From NCBI GenBank assembly GCA_036260075.1, contig DATAAM010000175.1, positions 1 through 13,354 of the forward strand: a stretch of 13,354 nt of DNA, given 5' to 3'. The stretch's first letter is position 1, and each line of letters opens with the position of its first letter. Under the pieces are notes generated by a model. The model ran no database searches. It was not told where the DNA came from and worked only from the letters and a program-made list of their open reading frames with translations. Below are positions 1 through 6,613 of this stretch, piece after piece. The position numbers and the translations under genes were made by a program. The stretch comes from DATAAM01 sp036260075 (lineage in GTDB: Bacteria > Actinomycetota > Acidimicrobiia > Acidimicrobiales > JAHWLA01).

Positions 1-834
1 GGAGATGCGCTCGCGCTCTTCCACCAGCGCCCGCACCCGCGCCTCCATCTCGCTGCGGTAGCGGAGCGCGAGGCGGCCCGCCGCCTGCTTCACGGCGTCG
101 AGGTGGTACGGCAGGCTCACGTGCTCCAGGCCGGTGACGACCGACGCGGGCCCGACCATGTAGCCCAGGCGGGCGGCCGCCATCGACCACGTCTTGGAGT
201 ACGTGCGCACGACGACGAGCGGCACGTCGTCGGCCACCATCGACAGCGCCGACCACGACGAGAACTGCCCGTAGGCCTCGTCGACGACCACGAGGCCGGG
301 CGCGGCGTCGAGCACGGCCTCGACCACCTCGCGCGGCTCGGCCCGGGCGGTGGGGTTGTTGGGCGAGCACAGGAACGTGATGGCGGGTTGGGCGTCGGCC
401 AGCAGGGCGCGGGCGGCCTCGACGTCGAGGGTGAAGTCGGGGAGGCGCTCGCCTTCCACGACCTCCGTACCCGTGACCTTGGCGATGTGGCTGTGCAGCG
501 CGTACGTGGGCTCGAAGGTCACGACTCGCCGGCCCGCGCCGCCGTAGGCCAGGCACAGCCCTTGCAGCACCTCGTTGGACCCGTTGGCGGCGAAGACCTG
601 GTCGGGGCGCACGCCGTGGAGGTCGGCCAAGGCGGCGCGCAGGGCGGACGCCGACCGGTCGGGATAGCGGTTGAACGGCAGCGCGGCGACCAGGTCGCGC
701 AGGTCGTCACGCCAGGCCTGCGGCGGCGGGTAGGGCGACTCGTTGGTGTTGAGGCGCACCTCGACGTCGACCTGCGGCGAGTGGTAGCCCTCCACCAAGC
801 CGAGGTCGTCGCGCAGCGGGATCAGGGTGCCCAT
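1..834 (-). CDS. hisC: Histidinol-phosphate aminotransferase (partial, C-terminus beyond left edge)
   Basis: This is a PLP-dependent fold-type I aminotransferase that converts imidazole-acetol phosphate and glutamate to histidinol phosphate, a late step of histidine synthesis in the cytoplasm. The visible 278 codons start at ATG (834-832) with MGTLIPLRDDL and continue through family landmarks: RLNTNESPYPPP near the N-terminus, FNRYPD, the AANGSNEVLQ segment, SPNNPTA, VVDEAYGQF, and RTYSKTWSMAAARLGY. The lysine of SKT is residue 214 and is the expected Schiff-base lysine. The gene overlaps the end of hisD by 13 nt (822-834) on the same strand, so it is translated as part of the his operon and is probably coupled. 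The C-terminal substrate-binding portion is cut by the window edge. HisC-like enzymes can also act on aromatic amino acids, but the hisD linkage argues for histidine synthesis. Confidence 0.95.
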   Translation of the reverse strand, partial: MGTLIPLRDDLGLVEGYHSPQVDVEVRLNTNESPYPPPQAWRDDLRDLVAALPFNRYPDRSASALRAALADLHGVRPDQVFAANGSNEVLQGLCLAYGGAGRRVVTFEPTYALHSHIAKVTGTEVVEGERLPDFTLDVEAARALLADAQPAITFLCSPNNPTARAEPREVVEAVLDAAPGLVVVDEAYGQFSSWSALSMVADDVPLVVVRTYSKTWSMAAARLGYMVGPASVVTGLEHVSLPYHLDAVKQAAGRLALRYRSEMEARVRALVEERERIS

Positions 835-2114
835 CGCAGACGCACCGACTCGGCGTGGGCCGCCAACCCCTCGGCCTCGGCGATGGCGGCGACGTGGGGG
901 GCGACGCGGGCGAGCGTCTGCTCGTCGAGCGAGACCACGTGCACGTACTTGCAGAAGTCGTCGACGCGAAGGGCGCCCGCGAAGCGCGCCGAGCCGTAGG
1001 TGGGCAGCACGTGGCTGGGGCCGGCCAGGTAGTCGCCCACGCTGGCGGGTGCGTACATGCCGGTGAACACGGCGCCCGCGTGGCGCACAAGCGGGAGCAA
1101 CGCCTCGGGGTCGGCCACCATGAGCTCGAGGTGCTCGGGGGCGATGGCGTTGGCGACGTCCATGGCCTGCTCGGGGCCGTCGACCACCACGACGTAGCCG
1201 CCGTCGGACAGCGTGGCCTCGATCTCCTTGCGGCGGGGCGACGCCTCCACGATGCGCTCGACGGCGGCGGCGACCGCATCAGCCACCGCGTCGGACCAGG
1301 TGACCAGCCACGCCAGCCCGTCGGGCCCGTGCTCGGCCTGCACCACCACGTCGACGGCGGCGAACGCCACCGGCGCGGTGTCGTCGGCCACCACCACCAC
1401 CTCGGACGGCCCCGCGAAGGCCGAGGGCACACCGACCACGCCCTCGTTGGCGACCTCGCGCTTGGCCACCGACACATAGACGTTGCCGGGCCCGACGATC
1501 ACGTCGACAGGCCGGACCGACTCGGTGCCGTAGGCCATCGCCGCGATCGCCTGGGCGCCCCCGATGCGGTACACCTCGTCGACGCCGGCCAAGGCGGCGG
1601 CCGCCAGGGTGGGCGCGGCCACCGTGCCGTCGGGTCCGGGCGGCACGCACAACACGACTTCGGGCACGCCCGCCACCCGGGCCGGGATGGCGGTCATGAG
1701 GACGGTGGAGGGGTAGAGCGCCCGCCCGCCCGGCACGTAGAGGCCGGCCCGGTCGACCGGCACCCGCCGCTCGCGCACCTGCACGCCCTCGCGCTCGTAG
1801 GCGACCGGCTCGTGGAGCTGCTCCCGGTGGTAGGCGAGGATCGAGGCGCGGGCCGCTTCGAGCGCCTCGCGGAGCAACGGCGGGACGGCGGCCAGCGCGT
1901 CGTCGAGCTCGGCCTGCGGCACTCGGAAGTCGTCGAGCGCCACCCCGTCGAACCGCTCCGTGCACTCGCGCACGGCGGCGTCACCCCGGGAGCGCACGTC
2001 GGCCAGGATGGCCTGCACGGCGGCGACCGGCGGCTCCTTGGCCGCCTCCGGGCGCGGCAGCGACGCACGGAGGTCGCCGACGACGACGCCACGGAGGTCG
2101 AGACGCTTGAGCAT
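822..2114 (-). CDS. hisD: Histidinol dehydrogenase
   Basis: This is the zinc enzyme that oxidises L-histidinol to L-histidine in two NAD-dependent steps, the end of the histidine pathway. Starting at ATG 2114 (MLKRLDLRG) it is 430 residues, the usual family length. The metal and catalytic residues are all visible: Q259 and H262 in QAEHGPDG, E327-H328 in APEHLEL, D361 in SVGDYLAGPSH, and H420 near the C-terminus. The NAD/substrate segments GLYVPGG, GGAQAIAAMAYGT and VGPGNVYV are also intact. The open frame extends upstream to 2216, but that extension has no family resemblance and would run through the divergent gene at 2146, so 2114 is preferred. A TACGAT box at 2129-2124 lies 9 nt before the ATG, which fits a nearly leaderless mRNA. 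hisC follows with a 13-nt overlap, so this gene heads the visible his operon. Confidence 0.97.
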   Translation of the reverse strand: MLKRLDLRGVVVGDLRASLPRPEAAKEPPVAAVQAILADVRSRGDAAVRECTERFDGVALDDFRVPQAELDDALAAVPPLLREALEAARASILAYHREQLHEPVAYEREGVQVRERRVPVDRAGLYVPGGRALYPSTVLMTAIPARVAGVPEVVLCVPPGPDGTVAAPTLAAAALAGVDEVYRIGGAQAIAAMAYGTESVRPVDVIVGPGNVYVSVAKREVANEGVVGVPSAFAGPSEVVVVADDTAPVAFAAVDVVVQAEHGPDGLAWLVTWSDAVADAVAAAVERIVEASPRRKEIEATLSDGGYVVVVDGPEQAMDVANAIAPEHLELMVADPEALLPLVRHAGAVFTGMYAPASVGDYLAGPSHVLPTYGSARFAGALRVDDFCKYVHVVSLDEQTLARVAPHVAAIAEAEGLAAHAESVRLRWAP

Positions 2115-2145
2115 GGAAGTCCGATCGTAGGGCAGGATCGCCCCC
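2115..2145. promoter_or_regulatory. 31-nt divergent promoter between hisD and the small plus-strand gene
   Basis: Only 31 nt separate the two divergent start codons. Reading towards hisD, TACGAT (2129-2124) is followed by 9 nt and then ATG. Reading the other way, CAGGAT (2133-2138) is followed by 7 nt and then ATG at 2146. Both spacings place transcription starts at or within a few bases of the start codons, and no Shine-Dalgarno sequence is evident. The -10 assignment is by motif and spacing only. Confidence 0.5.
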
Positions 2146-2331
2146 ATGGACCCGGCCGCCGAGCTCTCCTCCGTCTGCACCGCCCTCGACGAGCTGACCC
2201 GGCGCGTCACCGCCATCGCCGAGGGCTACCAGCACGACAAGCGCGACGACGTGGCCGCCGACCTGTTCGCCGTCGAGAGCCTGCTCGAAACCGCCCGCCG
2301 CCGGCTGGAGAAGGCCGTACCGGCCACCTGA
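2146..2331 (+). CDS. Small conserved-looking helical protein, function unknown
   Basis: I do not recognise a named family. The 61-residue product begins MDPAAELSSV and ends RRLEKAVPAT. It looks like two amphipathic helices (about 4-28 and 35-57) joined by a short charged turn, YQHDKRDDV, with no membrane segment and one cysteine (C11). This suggests a small soluble helical hairpin or coiled-coil protein. It is probably real: the start is placed correctly for leaderless initiation behind CAGGAT (2133-2138), the composition is typical of a folded protein rather than an Arg/Pro-rich GC shadow, and it ends before a hairpin-rich non-coding stretch. The stop codon is the end of the first copy of an 11-bp tandem duplication (2321-2342). 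It is divergent from hisD, and nothing links it functionally to histidine synthesis. Confidence 0.65.
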   Translation: MDPAAELSSVCTALDELTRRVTAIAEGYQHDKRDDVAADLFAVESLLETARRRLEKAVPAT

Positions 2332-2342
2332 CGGCCACCTGA
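2321..2342 (+). repeat. 11-bp perfect tandem duplication at a stop codon
   Basis: CGGCCACCTGA occurs twice in tandem (2321-2331 and 2332-2342). The first copy contains the TGA that ends the 61-residue small gene and the second repeats the same TGA in the 3' flank. It looks like a small slippage duplication with no evident function. Confidence 0.7.
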
Positions 2343-2346
2343 CGGA

Positions 2347-2398
2347 CGTTTTCTTCGCAGATCCGGGCCGCCGCAGGCACGACTTTGCGGAGAAAACG
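2347..2398. repeat. Imperfect inverted repeat with AT-bearing arms (possible bidirectional terminator or dispersed element)
   Basis: CGTTTTCTTCGCA (2347-2359) pairs with TGCGGAGAAAACG (2386-2398) over 13 positions. Twelve are Watson-Crick and one is T-G, and the loop is 26 nt. Two further pairs (G-T and A-T) can extend the stem inward. The runs of T and A in the arms stand out in this GC-rich window. It starts 15 nt after the stop of the small gene at 2146-2331. The T tract lies in the left arm on the plus strand, and read from the minus strand the right arm also ends in a TTTT run. It could end transcription in either direction or be a copy of an intergenic repeat family. Confidence 0.6.
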
Positions 2399-2401
2399 CG
2401 A

Positions 2402-2427
2402 CGGCGGCCTCCCGAGGGAGGCCGCCG
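2402..2427. terminator. Strong GC hairpin, probable terminator without U-tract
   Basis: CGGCGGCCTCC (2402-2412) and GGAGGCCGCCG (2417-2427) form a perfect 11-bp stem with a 4-nt CGAG loop. There is no downstream T run, as is common for proposed actinobacterial terminators. It follows the inverted repeat at 2347-2398 and lies between the 61-residue gene and the GGDEF-EAL gene, where a terminator would be expected. No coding frame here looks real. Confidence 0.6.
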
Positions 2428-2613
2428 GAGCGAGTGGGGGGCGGGTCCGCACTCGCTCTTCGGAGCCGGTCGGCGGGTCACCGGTTCCTACGCCTGTTGA
2501 ACGTCGCCCGGCGATCGCGTGTTCCCGGCCACGGGGCCGTGGACCGCCTGGCCCGGACGGACCAGGCGCGAATGGTCCTTCGTCGCCCGGCGAAGTGTGC
2601 CGAAGTAGTCCTC
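2428..2613 (+). promoter_or_regulatory. Structured non-coding leader before the GGDEF-EAL gene
   Basis: This 186-nt stretch has an open frame continuous with the downstream gene, but its translation is Arg/Ser-rich and unlike a protein. It holds several short hairpins: CCACGG/CCGTGG (2529-2534 with 2537-2542), CGCCTGG/CCAGGCG (2545-2551 with 2562-2568) and CTTCG/CGAAG (2578-2582 with 2591-2595). I see no convincing Shine-Dalgarno before ATG 2614 and no match to known cyclic-di-GMP riboswitch consensus features. It presumably contains the promoter, but I cannot assign the boxes confidently. Confidence 0.35.
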
Positions 2614-4896
2614 ATGTCCCATGTCGTGGGTGCCATCCGGGGGGTCGTGAAACTGCTTCCCGAGGGCCGAACCCTGGCTCGGGACACCTGGGAGACGCGC
2701 CATCGCGCCATCCTCGCCTTGCTGTGGGCCCACGTGCCCGCCGTGCTGCTCTTCGGGCTCTATCGAGGCGAGGGCATCGGCCACAGCGTGGTGGAGACGG
2801 CTCCCGTCCTCGTCTTCGCCCTGCTGGCGTCGCAGCGCCGCGCGTCGCCTCGCCTGCGGTCGATCGTGGCGGCGCTCGGCCTCATGCTCACGTCGGCCGT
2901 GCTCGTGCACCTGGCGGGCGGCGTGATCGAGATGCACTTCCACTTCTTCGTCATGCTGAGCGTCATCAGCCTCTACCAGGACTGGCGGCCGTTCCTGCTG
3001 GCCATCGGCTTCGTGGCGCTCCACCACGGCCTGGTCGGCATCATCACGCCGCAAGACGTGTACGACCACGGCGCGGCCTGGCGGGCACCGCTGAAGTGGG
3101 CACTCGTGCATGCCGGGTTCGTGCTGGCCGCCTCGGTGGTTTCGGTGGCCTCGTGGCGCCTCGTGGAGGACGGCCACCGCAAGTCGCGAGCGGCTCTGGA
3201 GGCGAGCGAGCGGCGCTTCCGGGCGCTCATCGAGCAGTCGACCGACGTGGTCACCGTGGTCGAAGCCGACGGCACCATCGTCTACGACAGCCCGTCCAGC
3301 GCTCGGGTGCTGGGCCACGGCCCCGACGAGCGGCTCGGCTCGAACGGGTTCGAGTACGTCCACCCCGACGACGTGCCCATGGCGCTGCGGACGTTCGACC
3401 GGCTGCTGCAGACGGCGGGGTCGGTCGCCAAGATGGAGCTGCGGGCGCCCCACTGCGACGGCTCCTGGCGCTGGCTCGAGGTGAGCGTCACCAACCTGCT
3501 CCACGAGCCCGCCGTGGAGGGCATCGTGGTGAACTTCCGCGACATCACCGAGCGCAAGGCCTTGGCCGAGCAGCTCGTGCACCAGGCGTTCCACGACCCG
3601 CTCACCGGCCTGGCCAACCGCGCCCTGCTGCTCGACCGCATCGAGCACGCGCTGTCGGGCACGCGTCGCAAGGAGGGCGCCCGCCTTGCCGTCCTCTACC
3701 TCGACCTCGACGACTTCAAGACCGTCAACGACGGCTTGGGCCACGAGGCGGGAGACACCATCCTGCGCATGACGGGCGAGCGCATCGCCGCCGCCCTGCG
3801 GCCGGGCGACACCGCCTGCCGCCTCGGCGGAGACGAGTTCGCCGTGCTGCTGGAGGACCTGCCCAACCCAGCCATGGCCTACGAGATCGGCGGGCGACTG
3901 CTGGAGGAGCTGCGCAACCCCTTCGAGCTCGAGACCGGCCTGGTGTCGCTGAACGCCAGCCTCGGCATCGTGCTGGGCCGGGGTGGCGACGAGGACGCCG
4001 CCGAGCTGCTGCGCAACGCCGACCTCGCCATGTACCGCGCCAAGGGCCAGGGCAAGGGACGGTTCGAGATCTACGAGGCCGGGATGCACGCCGCCGTGGT
4101 CGAGCGGCTGGCGCTGAAGGCCGACCTGCGACGGGCGGTCGACGCGGGCGAGTTCGAGCCGCACTACCAGCCGATCGTCGACCTGCGCACGGGTGCCACC
4201 GTGGGCGTGGAGGCGCTCGTGCGGTGGAACCACCCCGAGCGCGGCATCCTCCCGCCCGCCGCGTTCATCGATCTGGCCGAGGAGACGGCGCTCATCGTGC
4301 CCATCGGCATCCAGGTCCTCCGGCAGGCGTGCGCCGACGCAGCCGGCTGGCGCAGGCGGCTGGGCGAGCACGCGCCCCGGAGCGTGTCGGTGAACCTCTC
4401 GGTGCGCCAGTTGCAGCACCCCCGCGTCGTCGACGACGTGGCGGCTGCCCTGCGGGACAGCGGCCTGCCGAGCGAGGCGCTCGTGCTGGAGCTCACCGAG
4501 AGCACCCTGCTCGACGACGCCGACGCCGCCGCCGCCCGGCTCGAAGAGCTGAAGGCCCTGGGCGTGCGCATGGCGCTCGACGACTTCGGCACCGGGTACT
4601 CGTCGCTGAGCTACCTCGGGCGCTTCCCCGTCGACGTGCTGAAGATCGACAAGTCGTTCGTGGACAGCCTCGGCGACACGCCCGGGGAGCGCTCGGCGCT
4701 CGTCGGGGCCATCGTGGGCCTGGGCACCACACTCGGCGTGCAGGTCACGGCCGAGGGCATCGAGGGGGCCGAACAGCTCTCGCACCTCCTGCAGCTGGGA
4801 TGCCAGCTCGGCCAGGGCTTCTACTTCGCCCGTCCGCTGGCGGCCGCCGGGCTCGAGGAGCACCTGCTGCGCGAGCAGCTCCTGCCCACCGGCTGA
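2614..4896 (+). CDS. Membrane-bound PAS-GGDEF-EAL protein (cyclic-di-GMP synthase/phosphodiesterase)
   Basis: This 760-residue sensor is predicted to make and/or degrade the second messenger cyclic-di-GMP at the inner face of the membrane. About six membrane segments fill residues 32-181 and include a conserved-looking EMHFHFFVML segment followed by a paired His (H137-H138). A PAS domain follows (about 198-312, ending NFRDITERK). The GGDEF domain (about 320-490) starts at HDPLTGLANR, with the active site G405-F409 and an inhibitory-site RPGD at 396-399, exactly five residues before it. The EAL domain (about 515-755) has E533-A-L, N594 (NLS), E626/E629 (ELTES), D656-D657 (DDFGTGYSS), K677 (KID) and E714 (AEGIE), so every usual metal and catalytic motif is present. 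Both activities could therefore be functional. I chose ATG 2614 because the 60 codons upstream do not look protein-like. Confidence 0.93.
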   Translation: MSHVVGAIRGVVKLLPEGRTLARDTWETRHRAILALLWAHVPAVLLFGLYRGEGIGHSVVETAPVLVFALLASQRRASPRLRSIVAALGLMLTSAVLVHLAGGVIEMHFHFFVMLSVISLYQDWRPFLLAIGFVALHHGLVGIITPQDVYDHGAAWRAPLKWALVHAGFVLAASVVSVASWRLVEDGHRKSRAALEASERRFRALIEQSTDVVTVVEADGTIVYDSPSSARVLGHGPDERLGSNGFEYVHPDDVPMALRTFDRLLQTAGSVAKMELRAPHCDGSWRWLEVSVTNLLHEPAVEGIVVNFRDITERKALAEQLVHQAFHDPLTGLANRALLLDRIEHALSGTRRKEGARLAVLYLDLDDFKTVNDGLGHEAGDTILRMTGERIAAALRPGDTACRLGGDEFAVLLEDLPNPAMAYEIGGRLLEELRNPFELETGLVSLNASLGIVLGRGGDEDAAELLRNADLAMYRAKGQGKGRFEIYEAGMHAAVVERLALKADLRRAVDAGEFEPHYQPIVDLRTGATVGVEALVRWNHPERGILPPAAFIDLAEETALIVPIGIQVLRQACADAAGWRRRLGEHAPRSVSVNLSVRQLQHPRVVDDVAAALRDSGLPSEALVLELTESTLLDDADAAAARLEELKALGVRMALDDFGTGYSSLSYLGRFPVDVLKIDKSFVDSLGDTPGERSALVGAIVGLGTTLGVQVTAEGIEGAEQLSHLLQLGCQLGQGFYFARPLAAAGLEEHLLREQLLPTG

Positions 4897-5147
4897 GGCC
4901 GCGGGGCGCTCGCCCGTCGAGAAGCGCCGCAGACCATCCCCCGCCGGCCGGGCCGGCCGATGCGGCGTGCGTCGGGCTCGGCACCCCCCCAATGCCTCGC
5001 CTCGAACGCGTGCTGCACCCTGGTCCGCGACGCTCCTCGTCCGGTCCCCCTTGCCCATCTATCTCGCGCCTTGTGCAGACGAGGTTCCGCGCGCACACAA
5101 TGAGAGGCACCGGAGCCGGGGGGCTTCGGGAGAAGGGGGGTCGAATC
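4897..5147 (+). other. Intergenic region with the promoter of the first small secreted gene
   Basis: I see no credible gene in these 251 nt. A GC-rich inverted repeat around 4943-4959 (GCCGGCC-type arms) may help terminate the upstream GGDEF-EAL gene. Near the right end, TGTGC (5072-5076) and GCACA (5093-5097) form an inverted repeat with a 16-nt spacer, and GCGCGCACACAATG (5089-5102) closely resembles a sequence upstream of the paralogous secreted gene at 6614. A good Shine-Dalgarno, AAGGGGGG, precedes the ATG at 5148. Confidence 0.4.
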
Positions 5148-5429
5148 ATGCGACGCACACTGCTGGGACGCGCGCTCGGGGCCGGTCTGTTGGCCTGGGC
5201 GGGCTGGGGCGCAGTGGCCGCGCCGGCCGCGCACGCCGACTGCGTGCAGCTCGACGTGGAGGTCCGGTACTACGGCGGGACGAGCTGGTATCCGCTCGGC
5301 GGGCCCGACCACTGCGTGGTGCCCACCGACTGGGAGCACATGGTGGGGACCTCGGCGGAGAACAACCCCGACGATCCTGGCTCGCCTGCGCCCGGCTTCT
5401 GGCTGGAGGTCTGGGTCCCGGTGCCCTGA
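5148..5429 (+). CDS. Small secreted protein with YPLGGP motif (paralogue of the 6614 gene)
   Basis: I do not recognise a named family. The 93-residue product has a clear Sec signal peptide: basic MRRTLLGR, a hydrophobic core, and APAAHA before a probable cleavage after A30. The mature part is only about 63 residues and starts DCVQLDVEV. It contains SWYPLGGPDHCVVPT and ends FWLEVWVPVP. C32 and C56 are the only cysteines and could form one disulfide outside the cell. The gene at 6614-6904 encodes the same layout with the same 24-residue Cys spacing. The AAGGGGGG Shine-Dalgarno sits about 7 nt before ATG 5148, unlike the leaderless starts elsewhere here. Its TGA directly abuts the stop of the convergent sigma-factor gene. 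A secreted ligand, envelope protein or peptide toxin are all possible, and nothing in the sequence decides between them. Confidence 0.8.
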   Translation: MRRTLLGRALGAGLLAWAGWGAVAAPAAHADCVQLDVEVRYYGGTSWYPLGGPDHCVVPTDWEHMVGTSAENNPDDPGSPAPGFWLEVWVPVP

Positions 5430-6488
5430 TCACTCGGGGGCGGGGAGCGCCCTGCCCACCGCGCAGGCGGCGCCCGCCAGCGCGCCCGAGGTGCAACGGA
5501 CTGTGGCGCCGACGCTGACGCCGTCGCCCGCCACCGGGTTGTGCACGTGGACGTCGAGCACCGTCCACGTGCCCTCGGGCGAACGCCGCACGTCGGCGTT
5601 CGTGCCGACGACGGCCGCCGCCACCGCCGTGCCGGTGCGGGCGGGGCTCGCACCGGGCGGCGCGGACGCGGAGGCGCTGGGCCGCTGCGAGCCACGACCC
5701 GCTGCGGGCGCGGGCACGGGCGCGCCCGGCCCGTGGCCCGACGCGCCCGCCACCGCAGGCCGGTCGACGGCACCGGCGGCGTCGGGGCCGTCGGCGGGGC
5801 GGTCCCGGCCCTCGGCCCGCATGGCGACCGGTGCCACCGACAGCGTGGCGACCACGCCGAGCGTGACGACCGCGCCCACCCACGGTCCGACCCCCTCGGC
5901 CACCGGCGCCACGCGCTGGTGCCGCGCGCACCACCGCCGGCAGGCGACGGCCGCCGCGGGCAGCCCCTCCATGTGCCGACGGAAGTGCGTGCGGGCGCGG
6001 CCCAGCGCCGACTTCACCGCCTTGGCGCTGCTCCCCTCGGCCCGAGCCAAGCGCTCGCACGACAGCTCGTCCGCGGCGTGGCTCACCAGCAGGAACCGGT
6101 GCCGCGGGCTGAGCCGGGCCAGGGCGGTCGAGACGCGCTCGCCCTCCAGGATGGCGGCCACGTGCTCGTCGGAGCCCGGCACGACCTCCGAGCCGCCTCG
6201 CACGTCGACAGCTCCGATCGCGCCGTCGGGTCGCCGACGCCGCCACCAGGCGATGGACACCCGGTGGGCGATCGTGGCCAGCCACGGCCACGCGGGCTCG
6301 GACAGGTCGACGCGGTGGCGGCTCCGGTACGCCTGGTAGAAGACCTCCTGGAGCAGGTCGTCGACGGGCGCGTCGAGCGGCACGCGCCGGGCGATCAGGC
6401 GGCGCAGGTCGGGGGCGTGGCGGCGGTACAGCTCGTCCCACTCGGGCTCGGCCGCCGACGAGTTGGACCGCAGGAGATCGAAGGCCAC
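5430..6488 (-). CDS. Membrane-tethered ECF-type sigma factor with extracytoplasmic C-terminal domain
   Basis: This 352-residue protein is a sigma-70 family regulator fused to a membrane anchor. Region sigma-2 spans about 17-87 (YRRHAPDLRRLIARRV, DDLLQEVFYQAYRS, WPWLATIAHRVSIAWWRR). Region sigma-4 spans about 118-172 (ALARLSPRHRFLLVSH, then a helix-turn-helix ending SALGRARTHFRRHM). A CRRWC motif (C183, C187) precedes one hydrophobic helix at about 201-223. Next comes a Pro/Ala/Ser-rich stalk (about 224-295), then a short outer domain (about 296-352) with TWTVLDVHVHNP and two cysteines (C332, C342). The start is GTG 6488-6486 with a GGGGG tract just upstream; TACGGT (6527-6522) with GGAAC further upstream is a plausible promoter. 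Most ECF sigmas use a separate membrane anti-sigma, whereas here the sensor is apparently fused in cis. It is divergent from one secreted paralogue and convergent with the other. Confidence 0.88.
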   Translation of the reverse strand: MAFDLLRSNSSAAEPEWDELYRRHAPDLRRLIARRVPLDAPVDDLLQEVFYQAYRSRHRVDLSEPAWPWLATIAHRVSIAWWRRRRPDGAIGAVDVRGGSEVVPGSDEHVAAILEGERVSTALARLSPRHRFLLVSHAADELSCERLARAEGSSAKAVKSALGRARTHFRRHMEGLPAAAVACRRWCARHQRVAPVAEGVGPWVGAVVTLGVVATLSVAPVAMRAEGRDRPADGPDAAGAVDRPAVAGASGHGPGAPVPAPAAGRGSQRPSASASAPPGASPARTGTAVAAAVVGTNADVRRSPEGTWTVLDVHVHNPVAGDGVSVGATVRCTSGALAGAACAVGRALPAPE

Positions 6489-6613
6489 GCACGCCCCCAG
6501 GTGCTCGATGCGCCGGGGGACACCGTAGGGCGCCGTCGTTCCGGCTTCAAGGGGCTGTGCGCGCGCACAATGGGTGACGGTGCCCAGGGGAGGCGCCGGG
6601 AGGGGAGGGACCG
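6489..6613. promoter_or_regulatory. Divergent promoter region with a perfect 14-bp palindrome
   Basis: These 125 nt separate the GTG of the sigma-factor gene from the ATG of the second small secreted gene. TGTGCGCGCGCACA (6556-6569) is a perfect palindrome and is followed by ATG (6570-6572). The same GCGCACA..AATG arrangement occurs before the first secreted gene at 5091-5102, about the same distance from its start codon. Reading towards the sigma gene, GGAAC (6542-6538) and TACGGT (6527-6522) are candidate promoter boxes. The palindrome is a reasonable operator candidate shared by both directions. Confidence 0.45.

Noticed and set aside
2115..2216. Upstream in-frame extension of hisD
   Set aside because: It has no similarity to HisD N-termini, overlaps the divergent small gene and skips the leaderless promoter. 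The family length is met from 2114.
855..2342. 495-residue plus-strand frame opposite hisD
   Set aside because: This is a GC shadow full of His/Gly/Arg repeats, while hisD on the minus strand has all its zinc and catalytic residues.
2428..2613. Cyclic-di-GMP riboswitch before the GGDEF-EAL gene
   Set aside because: This was considered because of the gene product, but I see none of the conserved GEMM-I/II sequence blocks, only generic hairpins.
2488..5058. 856-residue open frame antisense to the GGDEF-EAL gene
   Set aside because: Its composition (Gln/His/Val/Arg-rich with no domain) is the typical mirror of a GC-rich coding strand. The opposite strand has unambiguous PAS, GGDEF and EAL motifs.
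2385..5429. 1014-residue plus-strand frame ending with the first small secreted protein
   Set aside because: Only the last 93 codons are protein-like. The rest is an out-of-frame reading of the GGDEF-EAL gene, and a signal peptide with a good ribosome site begins at 5148.
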